Shown one piece after another: positions 24,110-35,171 of a stretch of DNA of 64,000 nt. The first letter of the stretch is position 1. Each line of letters opens with the position of its first letter. The translations under genes were made by a program, and so were the position numbers. This DNA comes from Tethya wilhelma (lineage: Eukaryota; Porifera; Demospongiae; Tethyida; Tethyidae), in contig CAXIPT010000002.1 in assembly GCA_964030475.1 (NCBI GenBank), forward strand, positions 1,314,519 to 1,378,518. Reading direction: 5' to 3'. The notes below the pieces were generated by a model. The model searched no databases. It was given only the letters and a program-made list of their open reading frames with translations, and had not been told where the DNA came from.

Positions 24110-24453
24110 TAATCCAGGGGGAAAGGGGGGGGGGGGTCAGCTGCACCCCCCTTTTGCTCAGAAATTTAATTATTCATTGTGCTTCTAGACGCAAAGTGAC
24201 CGCTTGTAACTTACTTCAGAATCTTGAATGACGCTTTATCAAAGCTGCACAAAAACAGCTAAGAAGACACTTGAGAGAGCCCAGTAGCTATGTAGTACAA
24301 GCTTACTCTGCTCACGATTAAAAAATGGGTGGAGCTAAATCATGTGGAATGATTGTGGTTTATGCAAAATGGGCATGGTTTTCAAAAATTACTAGTGCGC
24401 TTCGCGTGAAAATATTTCTGAACCCCTATTCTGGATCCACCACTGGCTTCCTC
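24110..24453. mobile_element. MITE with GGATCC-type end, inserted in PHD-element copy
   Basis: Starts near AATCCAGGGGGAAAGGGG and ends with TTCTGGATCCACCACTGG. It separates two parts of the same decayed protein (the GHFLNP block before, the ETRRKPKQ/WIQCDYC block after), which shows that it is an insertion. It contains a G12 run and a C-rich run near 24127-24150. Confidence 0.55.
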
Positions 24454-24716
24454 AGATTTCATTAGCAACTTGGCAAGAGAGTGCCTTCTTCTGATCCCTA
24501 AAGTTAGGGATCACCTTTAAACCATGTTAGACAACCACGGTGCGGCCAAGGCTGTGGAGACTAGAAGAAAACCCAAACAATCCCAACAATCAAATAAAGA
24601 GAGTATACAGATTTGTGCAACATTTGCAAGAACCTCATGTGGACTTTACCGACAGAGTAGAAAGGTGGATTCAATGTGACTATTGTGTCACTTCACTTGT
24701 GCTGGACTCCAACTAA

Positions 24717-25586
24717 ATAAGTAGTTTGATGACTCAAACTACAAGTGTGAGTTGAACTACTTCAGTTAATTACTGACTGCAGTCAGTAATTAACTGCCAG
24801 ATTGATTTTTTTTTTTTTTTTTACTTTCTTACTCTAGCTCCATGTTGGCTAGAGATATTGCTTTGCTTCTCCGCATTTTTGTTTGTTGCCAAGCGCTTTA
24901 GCACGATGCATCTAATCCCGCAGTATGGTCTCATTTCGGGTCGTATGTATGGACATCAGTCACACTTTAGGAATGTAATTATTGTTGAGGGGATTTCCAT
25001 TTTACACACATGTTTTGCATGTACAAACACCAGGATAACTATTCATGGCTTTGCTAAGAAGATTCTACCAAGGCTGAGGAGGACTGGTGAAGAGAAGCGT
25101 CATGAGGAGGTGTCAGAGTGTATATGAGTCAGAGAACTCAATGAAGGCAGATCATGATTCATCTACAGATTTACTACTCAGTTGTCTGCCGTGGTATGAT
25201 CATGCTTTTATTATAATTATATTGTTGTACAGGTCTGCTTGATTAAGAGCTATGAACAAAGAGCAGAACAAAGTATTAGTTTTTTCTATCCACTAGTAAA
25301 GTATCAAGCACTATTAATTATTGGAAATCTTAAGTCTTGCTAGCCAGACTCTCTACAAAAAAATGAATTGGAAGATCTAGTTTGGCTAGTGAGACCATGT
25401 TTTTGACTTCATTAATAATCATGTTTTTTTCACTAGCTGTTATTTCGTTATTATTTAACCACAAGCCTATCATTATGATTAACCACATTAATTTCATACC
25501 TTCTTAACTTTTTTATGGGCACAACACAGACATACGTTTTCATCTTTAACCACTTGTTTATATTGATGATTTCATATTAAACAAGT
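24717..25586. other. No gene seen; perfect palindrome at 24765-24794
   Basis: A 30-bp perfect palindrome centred on CTGCAG, built from GTTAATTACTGACTG and its complement, lies at 24765-24794 beside the imperfect palindrome GTAGTTTGATGACTCAAACTAC (24721-24742). A T17 run follows at about 24806. The short open frame at 24858-25127 has no recognisable domain and is probably chance. Confidence 0.6.
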
Positions 25587-25855
25587 AAAACAAAAATTGG
25601 AAGTGTAATAAGACACAGGAATGGCTAAATCGTAAAAAGAAAGCAAACAAGGTGGAATGGCTGTGTGAGTGTGTGCAGAATTCTTCCTGTATGGGCTGCA
25701 TTTAACACTCTCCTTAGTGAGTCTCATTTTGCCCACAGAAAGAATTCTTTACACACTCTAACAGCCATTCCACCTTGTTTGCTTTCTTTTTACGATTAAG
25801 CCATTTCTGTGTCTCATTACATTTCCAATGTTTTTTTTACGTATTTGTTCTCATT
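25587..25855. repeat. Fold-back MITE (family F1), copy
   Basis: Left arm AGGAATGGCTAAATCGTAAA (near 25618) and right arm TTTACGATTAAGCCATTTCT (near 25790), with a shared inner block ending at CCATTCCACCTTGTTTGC. Confidence 0.8.
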
Positions 25856-26039
25856 TTTTCATTATTTTGCAAATTACATTTGAGTTCAGTGGTGTGTGTA
25901 GCTAGCTACTGAACTAGCAGCGGGCGGGCTGCTGAGTTGTGCAGCCTGCTTGATACAGAAATGAAACACATCTCACTGAGTCATTTGGCTGTATCACAAG
26001 ATTTACTTGCCTTGCTATACGTTATGATAATCAAAGTCA

Positions 26040-26545
26040 TGATTCATCTCTTAAAAGAAAAGCAACCAGGTAGAGAGTTTAGGCTAAGTGTCACACAGGC
26101 AACTTGTATTTGAATTCCAAATAACACACACTTGTGTGTGGAAAGTTTCATCATTTCGAATTTTGTAGTAGCTAATGAATTATGCATGATTGTAGAAATT
26201 AATGGCAGCCATATGGAGAAGGCGCTTTTGCTTAGAGGCACTAAAAACAGATGGCAAAAGCGACTCTCCCAGAAGAGACCAAGTCTGTTTGTTCAAGAAG
26301 CAGCTTCTGAAAGTGAATAGTCTCTGAGAAAAGAAGAAGAAGAAGAAGAAGAAAAAGATGGAGAAAATTGGAGGTTTGGCATGTTTGTGTTTGTTACTTT
26401 AGCGATGGTTTTAGGCCATGTTTTTGGGCTCATTCTCTAGCCTTTTAGTGTAGTTTTTGCAGATTTATTCACGTGGATATTTGTATTGCACTAATGGGCC
26501 ATCCCTGCCATTCCTGTGTACCCAGTACTACTGTACTGGGAATAT
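26040..26545 (+). repeat. MITE family R4, copy with short GAA tract
   Basis: Shares with 8190-8850 (inverted) the block around CAACTTGTATTTGAATTCCA, the AATTGGAGGTTTGGCATG block, the GTATTGCACTAATGGGCCAT block and the palindromic CAGTACTACTGTACTGGG end. The GAA tract at 26331-26353 is far shorter than the partner TTC tract. Confidence 0.6.
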
Positions 26546-27255
26546 CAATATTAATCTGTGCGAGGCACTAAACCTGCACTGCATGTATCTCTAGTGTATA
26601 ATTGTATATTTTTGTATTAATTATGTAGGCTAAATTAGTTTGTGTTTGTATTTCTTTTGTACTGAATTATGTTGTCTACCTTAAATTTATTAATAAATAT
26701 ATGATTTAAAAAGTATTACGTATTACTGTGTGGATAGTGGGTACGATTGCATGTGGATGAATGAGTCTGTGGTCTGTGCTGAGAAATATAGCTATTTATG
26801 TACATCATATTGTGAAAATGTGTCTAAGTTTCAATTCTATGGTTTGCTTTTTGATGGTAATAAACCAAACTTTCCCAACTGCTTATAGCTATGGTTCTGT
26901 GTACAAATTGAGCTACATGTGCTGATCAGTTAGTAAAACCCCACTTTCCCCCACATGTCTGCTTATGACAGGATTGGTAGGGCTTTGGTTTGTGAAAACA
27001 CGCCCAGGGGGTGGGGCCATAGCAAGTGTAAACCCCCACATATCTCCACCCTTTGGTAGTGGGGATTGACAATGATAGGCTGCATATACCTATAACTCAC
27101 GGAGCTTTTCAACACTCCTTCACATGCAAATTAATTTAATTCATCAAGTGGTAAAGTCATTCCATACCGTATAGCTATAAATTTTCAAGGAATACAATTT
27201 TTGCGGAAAGGCGATCGCCAAACTTTTTGCAATTTAATTTAATTTAATTTTATCA
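26546..27255. other. No gene seen
   Basis: AT-rich sequence with no supportable coding segment. Confidence 0.35.
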
Positions 27256-27500
27256 CAAGTACAAAAAATATTGGAAATGTAATGGGACATAGGAATGGCC
27301 AAATCGTAAAAAGAAAGCAAACAAGATGGAATGCATGGCTGTCCGAGTGTGAAAATAATCTTCCTGTGTTGGCTGCATGTAGTACTCTTTTCCCACGTCA
27401 AGTCCCTCATGTTGCCTATAGGAATAATTCTCTACACACTCAGACAACCATTCCATCTTGTTTGCTTTCCTTTTTACAATTTGGCCATTCCTATAACATA
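27256..27500. repeat. Fold-back MITE (family F1), copy
   Basis: Inverted arms with AGGAATGGCCAAATCGTAAA (near 27291) and TTTACAATTTGGCCATTCCT (near 27472). Another F1 copy begins only about 70 bp downstream. Confidence 0.8.
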
Positions 27501-27571
27501 TTTTAATATATTATGTATTACACAGTAATACATAATACTTTTCATATTCTATATTTGGCCATTCCTATGTC

Positions 27572-27835
27572 CCACAAGTAAAAAAACATTGGAAATGTAA
27601 TGAGACACAGGAATGGCTAAATTGTAAAAAGAATGCAAACAAAGATATTAGAGTGTGTGCAGAATTCTTCCTGTACAGGCTGCAATTAACAATTTCCTTA
27701 TTGAGTCTCTCATTTTGCCCACAGGAAGAATTCCTTACACACGCTAACAGCCATTCCATCCTTGTTTGCATTCTTTTTACGATTTAGCCATTCCTATGTC
27801 TCATTACATTTCCAATGTTCTTTTACTTCTTTGTT
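27572..27835. repeat. Fold-back MITE (family F1), copy
   Basis: Inverted arms with AGGAATGGCTAAATTGTAAA (near 27609) and TTTACGATTTAGCCATTCCT (near 27775). It is the copy most similar to that at 149-415, and the outer flanks match too. Confidence 0.8.
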
Positions 27836-28079
27836 CTCATTTTTCCATAATTCTACAAATCACATTTGAGTTGGTGTGTGTAGCTAGCTACTGAGCTAGT
27901 AGTCTGGCAAGCCAGACTGCGGCCGGACTGCTGAATAAGTCAAGTTCTGTAGCCTGCTTGATACTGACATACATCACAGTCATTTGGAGGCAGGAGCTGT
28001 ATAATAAGATTTACTTGCCTTTCTATATGTAACAATAATCAAAGTCCTGATTCATCTCTAAAGAGCAACCAGGTATCAC

Positions 28080-28370
28080 AAAATAGTTCCAGGCAACTTG
28101 CATTTGAATTGCAAATAATGCACACTTTTGTGTGTAGAAAGGGTCGTCAATTTGAATTTTCTAGAAGCTAATGAATTATGCATGAGTGTAGAAATTACTG
28201 GCGGCCATATGGCCATGTTTTTGAGCTCATTAGAAAGAGAAAGAGCTAAATAGTAGCTTAAGAAGCCTTTTAGTGCCAAGCGCTCAGTTTTTGCCGAGTT
28301 ATTCACGTGAATATTTGTATTGCGCTAATGGGCCATCCGTGTGTACTCAGTGCTACCCTACTGGGAATTA
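28080..28370 (+). repeat. MITE family R4, copy without GAA tract
   Basis: Contains the CAACTTGCATTTGAATTGCA block near 28090, the GTATTGCGCTAATGGGCCAT block near 28316 and the ACCCTACTGGGAA end near 28363. It lacks the GAA/TTC tract. Confidence 0.6.
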
Positions 28371-29164
28371 CATTTCCAATTTTTTTTGTACTTGTTTGTT
28401 CTCATTTTAAATAATTCTACTAATCACAATTGAGTTTGCGTGTATATACTAGTTACTTGTACACTATCAGCATGGATATTATAGCTTATATTATAATCTA
28501 TGCTATCAGTAAAGTTAAGCATCTCAGTGCTGTATCCAACAAAACTTACTTGCTTTGCTCATCTTCTTATACTGACAACTAGTAACAAAAACGTCTAATC
28601 ACCTAAATATTGAAGACTGAATGGTAACTGGTTACAGACACTTGAAGTCTTCAGCACAACCAAAAAAATATCCAGGTAAATCAGGCAGGCAGCGTTTCAC
28701 TTATTTCACGTGTTATTTTTGGGCTATTAGGTAGATTTTATTATCTGTTGCAATTAAGTGTTACCCGGCTACAGTAGACCATAGAATATACTACCATATG
28801 TATACAAAAATAACGACATCCAAGCAAAATTTAAAGCATTATCCTGCTGGGTATCCAATAGGCCATGCATCCGTGCATCGGTAAATGCCAGGTCTCCAGG
28901 TTGCTTTTGAGGGCAGGAGAAGCTCACTACCTGACTGATTCTCTCTGTACCTGCTTGCATATTTGGAGAAACACACATGTGAGTTGATAGTGTCTACTTA
29001 AAACCTAATGAAGAGGTGACCTGTAACTGGAATCAATAATTATGCTTACGAAATCATGGCTAAATATACAACATAGCCACCTCACAAAAATAAACGGTGC
29101 CACTGCAACTCACAATATTCAGCATTGACCAAGGATACGTCAATCCTATATGGGTTACATGGAC
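28371..29164. other. No gene seen
   Basis: The first ~120 bp repeat flanks seen near 9040-9130 in inverted order. The remainder has no supportable gene. Confidence 0.4.
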
Positions 29165-29317
29165 AGTAAGACTGATGTAATGTTGGCTTAGAAGCATCAC
29201 CCGTATTGTAGATGTGTTGGACTCTTCAAAGCAAAAAATAATCGAGCTAATTATCTCTCCTTTTGTTTGTCTTCTTTAATGCAGTCACTGCTCTCATTAG
29301 ACGCATGCACCCTGTCT
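29165..29317. repeat. Satellite monomer interrupted by the PHD-element
   Basis: Matches the monomers at 36785-38400 (GTATTGTAGATGTGTTGGAC, then CACTGCTCTCATTAGACGCA) and breaks off at CCCTGTCTTTA, exactly where the 7.46-kb element begins. The rest of the monomer resumes at 36785. Confidence 0.8.
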
Positions 29318-29496
29318 TTATGCACCTATCAAAGTCAATCCTGACTACCCCCACACGGGGCTTGGTGGGGATTTATAGGGGATTAGGAAAATTGTGTAAT
29401 GGAACTTCCCACCTCTCGTGCTCTTCCAATTGGCTAACTGCAGGTAAACCCCTATGATCAAGGGTGTATTTGTATTTCAAATAACATAATACATAA

Positions 29497-29683
29497 TTTT
29501 CAAATTGACATGACACATCCACAAACAAACAACAGCAAACAAAGATTTAACACACAAAAACTGCTCAGGAGCCTCAAACAACTCATACATTATTTTCAAA
29601 TTGACATGACAGATCCACACACACAAACACACAACAGCAAACAAAAGTTTACTTACATTTAACACAAATAAACTGCTCAGGAG
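29497..29683. repeat. ~97-bp tandem duplication at the 3' end of the element 1 gene
   Basis: The segment with TTCAAATTGACATGACA, CAACAGCAAACAAA and AAACTGCTCAGGAGCC occurs twice in direct order. It includes the codons of the final PHD residues (APEQFICVK on the minus strand). Confidence 0.75.
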
Positions 29684-32654
29684 CCACAGAAATATTTTGA
29701 CATTGCCAATTATACCAAGTCATACAAATTTCACATTCTATCCAGTTCTCCACTTCTTCTGTCTCTTCCTCCCAAATCTCACTACATACACCACAACTTA
29801 CAACTTCTTCAGTGTCTGGCGGGTCTGCAGCATGTTTCTGTTTCTTTTTCTTTGCTCTCGTTTCTGCTGCCTTTTTTGCCCTTCTATTCTATGTTTCTGA
29901 ACACTTGTGAGATGTGTTACATACATCTTAACCTCCTCTAGCGGCAGAAGAGTCTTCTTCGCTAATTGTTCAGCTCACCATCAGTCATACTATCATTCAC
30001 TTTGAAAGTATCTGCAATAACGGTTGATAGAGGTGTACAAATTGGAATGCACGCTGAAGACTGCAAATTAACCAAATTCTTCTCTGGCTTCAAGTAATGA
30101 CCATGGCAGGAATCGCATTCGCCACAATGACTTGAACCCCAGGGGCGACTTGGATCAGCTACTGGTAGAGGGAAGAAATATAGCAATGGTCCACCTGAAT
30201 ACCACTGAGTGACTTGCTTAACACCAGTTTTGCACACAGGGTGTGTACAGTCACAAGAAAAGAAGCATTTCAGGAAAAAGATGTACTGCTGTGGAAGACC
30301 GGGAACCACATGTCGTTCTTTGATGCTCCAAATGTTACAAAAATGAGAGTACAGCTCGAGATTTTCTGCCTTCAGAGTCTCTTTGTCCTTTTGTGAACCC
30401 TTTAGAAAAAGCCTGACCTTTTTTCTTGTGTCCCGATCAGAAGATTGTCCTTTAAACAAGTGAATCTGGGTACTTCCACACGAGCAGCCATCACAAAGAT
30501 TGATATATATATCAATAGCAGTGTCTAAGTTTTTGTGGAGGATACTCGAGTCAATTTTACCTGTCTCAGCAAGACATGAACCATGAATGGTTGAAGGGAT
30601 AAACAATGAACTATGTACTCTGGTTAAACAACCATTCTGCAGTTCAACTCTGTTCATATACGATGATCCACTACTTCTTGTTGTTACGACAGTGATCTGC
30701 TTCTTTTGTTCAACATGCCACAGAGTCCAATAAAACTGGACTTCCTGATGTCCAGGCCTTTCATCGCCTGCTCCATCAACCCTTATACAGTCTATTGGCT
30801 TTGGGTTTCCACTTGTATCGTAAAATGCACTTTGTAGAACATGTTTCTTTGAAAGCATGGTCATATTGCAATAATGCTGGGCAGCATTCTTTGCATGCAC
30901 AGGTTGAGCTTTGGTTACTCCTGCACAGAGTTCTTCAGTAGTAATACTCCCATGCAGTAAAATTATAACATGTTGTTTGCAAAGTAGATAGGTACCCATT
31001 GACATAGTCAGTATAGGTTGTCAATATATCTTTACCACGAACAACTGGGGAGGAATACTGATGATGAGTAGCTAGACTATCCAGCCTAAACCCAGCTTGG
31101 TAATCACTGTTGATGATTAGCATCTTTCTCGCATCAGTGTATTGCAGCACAGCAGCACTCCAGTGGCTATCTGTATTTAGCTTTAACTGAAATCCTTTTC
31201 TCGCTCTCCTACTAGTAACTTGTGCTAGTCCTCTATACTGTCTTGCTGATAGTCAACGATGATTGCAGGCTACACACAGCTGGACCACTGAACCATATGA
31301 GAAATGGTGTTTGTATGTGTCTTCCAAATGCTTCCGTATCTGTTGATATGCACATTTCTTGCCTACTTTTTGGTTTCCATCAAAAGTCCGTAAACCAGTT
31401 CTGCGCCAAGCATCGGCTCCAACTGAACAAGTCTCAACAAAATGTTCAATTTCTTTACCAATATCAGGAAACTTGAAACAGATGGTATTCAGTGATTTCG
31501 AAACCTTCCCTAAAAAATGCTGTTCAGAAATGAATTTGGCTCGTTTTTGGTGGACTTTTCTCTTTATTGAAGTTAGTTTCTTGGCAATTAATTTCTCACG
31601 TGCTTCAGTATTACAAGACTGGAAGTTTACACCTGATTCTTCTGTTTCACTCTCTGTTACTATTTCACCATTACACTCTAGAGCAGCTCTCTGGCATCTT
31701 TTCACCATACATTTGTTTATCTGCCAAAAATGCTTGACGTGATGATTGTATTAGATCAATTTGCTCCTTGGAAACGTCATTTAAGTGATTGTGGTGAAAA
31801 CAGATTTGACAGTTGTTGATTAGGCATGCAACTTCTCATGAAACTCAAACCAATTATAGTTGCTTTGCTGCATTATCTCTTTCAAATTTGATACTTCATC
31901 AGGAGTTAGGTCTTGTTGTGTATCTAAATCCTGGTTCAAGTCTTCACATTCTGAACAGGAGTCACTGTCAGGTTCTTCTAGAGCAAACTTCAGTCTTATT
32001 GAAATTTCTTCTTCGAACTCTCTGTGGATGCGACATCAATCCTGAATACACTCTTCAATTTTCTTGCTTCTAGAGGTCATGTCATGGAGCCCAAGTTCCC
32101 GACGAGCTCCTGTTGGTGAAAGCCCACTTGCTTTGAACAGAGCATATCTGATGGCAGAACGTTCTCAATCGCTGCTTGCAAATCTTAGCAATTGGCTGAC
32201 CTCTTTTCTCTCAATGGATGGACTTGCTGTGCATTTTATAAAGCATTCTCTAACACATGCTGAAGACTGTGATAATTTAGATGCTGGAACAATTCCATTA
32301 CAACAAGTCTTGATCTTGCACTAGATGGTTTACCAATTCGAATAATTGCCAAGGGAATTTGCAAAAAAATGCGTTTTGCATTCTCAGCTGTGTAAGTAAC
32401 ACCAGGAAATGTCGACTTGAATAGTTCAGAAAGGTAACACATGTGTTGTTCTAGAACTGTGGTTGCCGCAGTCAAAAAAGGTAAACAAAGGGAGCAGTTC
32501 TTTTTGTGTTGTTGCATACAAAAATGTCTCTTTACTTCTATATACTCTCTTAAAGACAAATCACTCAGTTTACTCAAGCATATACTTTGATCGATAACAA
32601 TATTGTCCTTTAACGACTGTTTAGATAAATAGATACGTAGTAGTGTTTCAATTG

Positions 32655-32674
32655 GCCTCCCCGTACAGGGAGGC
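32655..32674 (-). promoter_or_regulatory. Stem-loop at the ORF1/ORF2 frame junction, element 1
   Basis: GCCTCCC pairs with GGGAGGC around a 6-base loop, one base after the TGA (at 32678-32676) that ends the first frame. The second frame opens at the same point in the -1 register. Element 2 has a longer stem at the equivalent place (59530-59561). Confidence 0.55.
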
Positions 32675-32707
32675 ATCACATTAAAGACTGACTAAGGAGC
32701 TTGTCTG

Positions 32708-33114
32708 GTTCTGGTGATGAAGCCCTAGGTGAAGAACACTCAGACTCCAGGGAACGATCTGGTATAGGAGATGCAGGTCGAGAGACCAGAGCACTGTTTA
32801 AGCTAGCCTTTAACAGGTAGTCAATTTGACTACCTGTTCTTTAAAATGGGTGTCATTAACTCAAGACAAGAAGACAATAAAATACAGCCATGACTAAAGA
32901 ACACATACAGTACAATCATTTGGCATGAACACTAAACAAACAGAGTATAATATTTTTATGTAATGTTTTAACAGTTAATTCCGGTCTATACAGTTAACAG
33001 CTAATTCAGGTCAGTGCTGCAGTTCTGGTGATGAAGCCCTAGGTGAAGAACACTCAGACTCCAGGAAACGATCTGGTATAGGAGATGCAGGTCGAGAGAC
33101 CAGAGCACTGTTTA
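32708..33114. repeat. 93-bp direct duplication spanning host exon, TSD and hAT tip
   Basis: 32708-32800 and 33022-33114 differ by one base. Each holds part of the PHD-element exon, the TSD GACCAGAG and the first nine bases of the hAT TIR (CACTGTTTA). The second copy lies inside the hAT, fused to its coding end. Confidence 0.9.
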
Positions 33115-35171
33115 ATTCTGTTGGCAGCACTAAATCCTCGCTCACAGGGAACAGAACTAGCAGGTAAGACTAATGCTATGCTAACTAACATAGCAATCTG
33201 TGGATAAATGTCAGAGAAGTCTCGCAGAAACAAAGTCGCAAAACTGTAAAACTCAGCATTAGGAAAGTTTTGAATGACAAATGGGCCAAACAACTGAAAT
33301 TCACTTCGCAGATCAGCCTCAATTAGTAGTGGCTCACACTTACAAAAATGTTTAATGACTACTTCAAGCTCCTCTTTTCCAAAATTAGCAGTGTCAGCAA
33401 CAGTAGATAGGAAGCGCTTTGGGTATACTATCCTAAAAGCACTTAGGAGAGGATTATCAGCAAAGCAATATGATAAATTTTGTTCAAGATTTATGATAAA
33501 AGCTCTCCTTGCATTCTCAAATGCCTGTCGTTGAGTAGCTGTGTCACTAATGTTACATAGAGAATACTTTCCTTCATTATAGTTTTTGACAAACTCACTT
33601 AAGAATGGACCATCATGTGTCTTCATGTTGTGCACTGCATCAGTAACAACAGTAACTTTGGTTTCAATTATTGAAATATCCAAATTTCCTCTTTGGAATG
33701 TCTCTGACAGTTTTGCTAGAACAGACAGAATATCTTTCAAGAAGTGACTGAGAGCGAAAAACTAGTATGTTGATATGGCACGTTGGATGCCAATAGCAGT
33801 AGGGTCTCCTTCCTCTGCAGCATTTTAAAAGTAGGTAATCAGTGGGGTGAGTGAACGAACAATAGTATCAACTGCGTTATGAAAACTCAGCCACCGAACT
33901 TCAAACAACTTCTTCATTTTAATTTCTGGTTGCTCTAAAACTTGTTGAATTACTAGTAAGTGTTCTGCATGAACACTTGAACGAGAAAAATGAGTGTAGA
34001 TAGCGGACAAAGTCTCTGATATCGAGTGATTACTGTAATACCTTCAGCTGCTTGTGAAGAAGCAAGAGCTAAGCGATGGGCAACGCAATGGATTGAAACC
34101 AGGTAAGGATTTTCCCTTTTTATTAGTGCAGCTGCTCCATTTTCGCGACCAACCATCACACTGGCTCCATCAGAGCCGAATCCAACACACTTAGACAGAG
34201 ATAAACTATAATCATTTAAGAGTTGCATGATTGCTGAGGTAAGAGATTCTGCGTCACATTCAGAGACTTTAACATCAGCTAAGAAGCGCGTTTTTCTCAC
34301 TCCATTTACTATTAGCTGGCCATAGGCAATCAAGGCTTTGGTGGTTGCTATGTCAGTAGATTCATCTACCATGATACCAAAACATGGAGAGTTCACTAGC
34401 TCATCTTGGATGTCACTTTTAATATTCTGTGAAATGGATTGTTGCATTTCTTTTACTACATCTGGGCTGGTGTATTTTGCATTTCTACCAACGTACAAAT
34501 TACTGATTGACTCACAGCCTTGTATTTTCACAAGTTCATTCAAAGAGTTGTATTTAATGGAAGCGATGTCTTCTTTAGCGAGCCAGTACACGTTAGTCAT
34601 AGCTGCAACCACAGCTTCTTCACGTAAATCAGCTATCGTAGCTCCAGATTTTTTCATTGCATATGTTTCAGCAGACAAATGATGATCTTTGCTCTTAGCG
34701 TGCTTTTGGACATCAGTGATTCGAAAATTTTTACAGCCTAGTGTGTATGAGTTTCTTCTTTTTGCTTCTTCACAATATTTACAGTAGTCTACATAGATTG
34801 TGTATCTTCACCATACCTCAGCCATACGTACTTTTCTTCCCACGACTTACAGTATCTGCGTGTGGTTTTTCTAATTTTCGGTGATGGCTCCGCCTCTTCA
34901 AGCGCTTCATCTTCTCTCTCGGATTCACTGCTCAAATCGTTTCGAAAACATGCTGACTCACTTCTTTCTTCATAAAAAGACAGCAACGAACTCTGTCTCG
35001 CCATCTTGAAAAAGATGCTTAAAGTTTAAAGGTCGAAAACGTGTCACATCACATGCCTCACGGTGCCTGAATTTAATCGTCAAGAGAATCAATGTAGTAT
35101 TCAGAACAATCGTCAAAAGCATGCAATTATTCGTCAAACGTCGAGTTGACGAATGGCTAGCTTAAACAGTG
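32792..35171 (-). mobile_element. hAT element, 2380 bp, with 8-bp TSD
   Basis: Perfect 17-bp TIRs: CACTGTTTAAGCTAGCC at 32792 and its complement ending at 35171. The 8-bp direct repeat GACCAGAG flanks it at 32784-32791 and 35172-35179. Eight-base TSDs and a hAT-type protein inside agree. It is inserted in the acidic tail of the PHD-element 1 gene, and the host frame resumes correctly across the TSD. Confidence 0.93.
33020..35004 (-). pseudogene. hAT transposase (zinc finger 862-like), frameshifted
   Basis: Reading leftwards from the ATG at 35004: acidic N-terminus, a TTF/BED-type zinc finger (WEEKYVWLRYGEDTQSM, then YCKYCEEAKRRN after a stop and frame change near 34785), the catalytic region (CFGIMVDESTDIATTKALIA; CVGFGSDGASVMVGRENGAA; VSIHCVAHRLALASSQAAEG, 34370-34040), further frame changes near 34010 and 33750, and the C-terminal dimerisation block ALVLPASSVPCERGFSAANR (near 33150). 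The order is that of ZNF862/C17orf113-like hAT proteins. Multiple frameshifts make it inactive. The extreme C-terminus is replaced by a 93-bp duplicated segment. Confidence 0.85.

Larger units (their letters stand above)
19789..24716 (+). pseudogene. Decayed PHD-element copy (third copy)
   Basis: Plus-strand remnants match the intact gene at 57277-62785 in order: exon 1 (WDTYVDFVAQNLPDKNTV near 19940), the core (VKYNPDSHYSSVFYRNL to FFPKNPAQHASDL, 20490-20850), the block near 21020-21290 (LFKGSDS, FLKGSKAQKE), the cysteine block (CSHPVCKTG, then PDPSRPWGGECTECQ, 23840-24010) and the PHD start (WIQCDYC, near 24670). It is broken by a hAT element (from 21305 to roughly 23780) and a MITE (about 24110-24453), plus many stops and frameshifts. 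No TIRs were identified for this copy. Confidence 0.75.

Noticed and set aside
24858..25127. 89-codon plus-strand open frame
   Set aside because: No domain, no repeat family, no splice context; length is within chance expectation.
29697..29900. Hydrophobic plus-strand frame that looks like a membrane protein
   Set aside because: It is the antisense of the Lys/Glu-rich helix and PHD region of the minus-strand PHD-element 1 gene.
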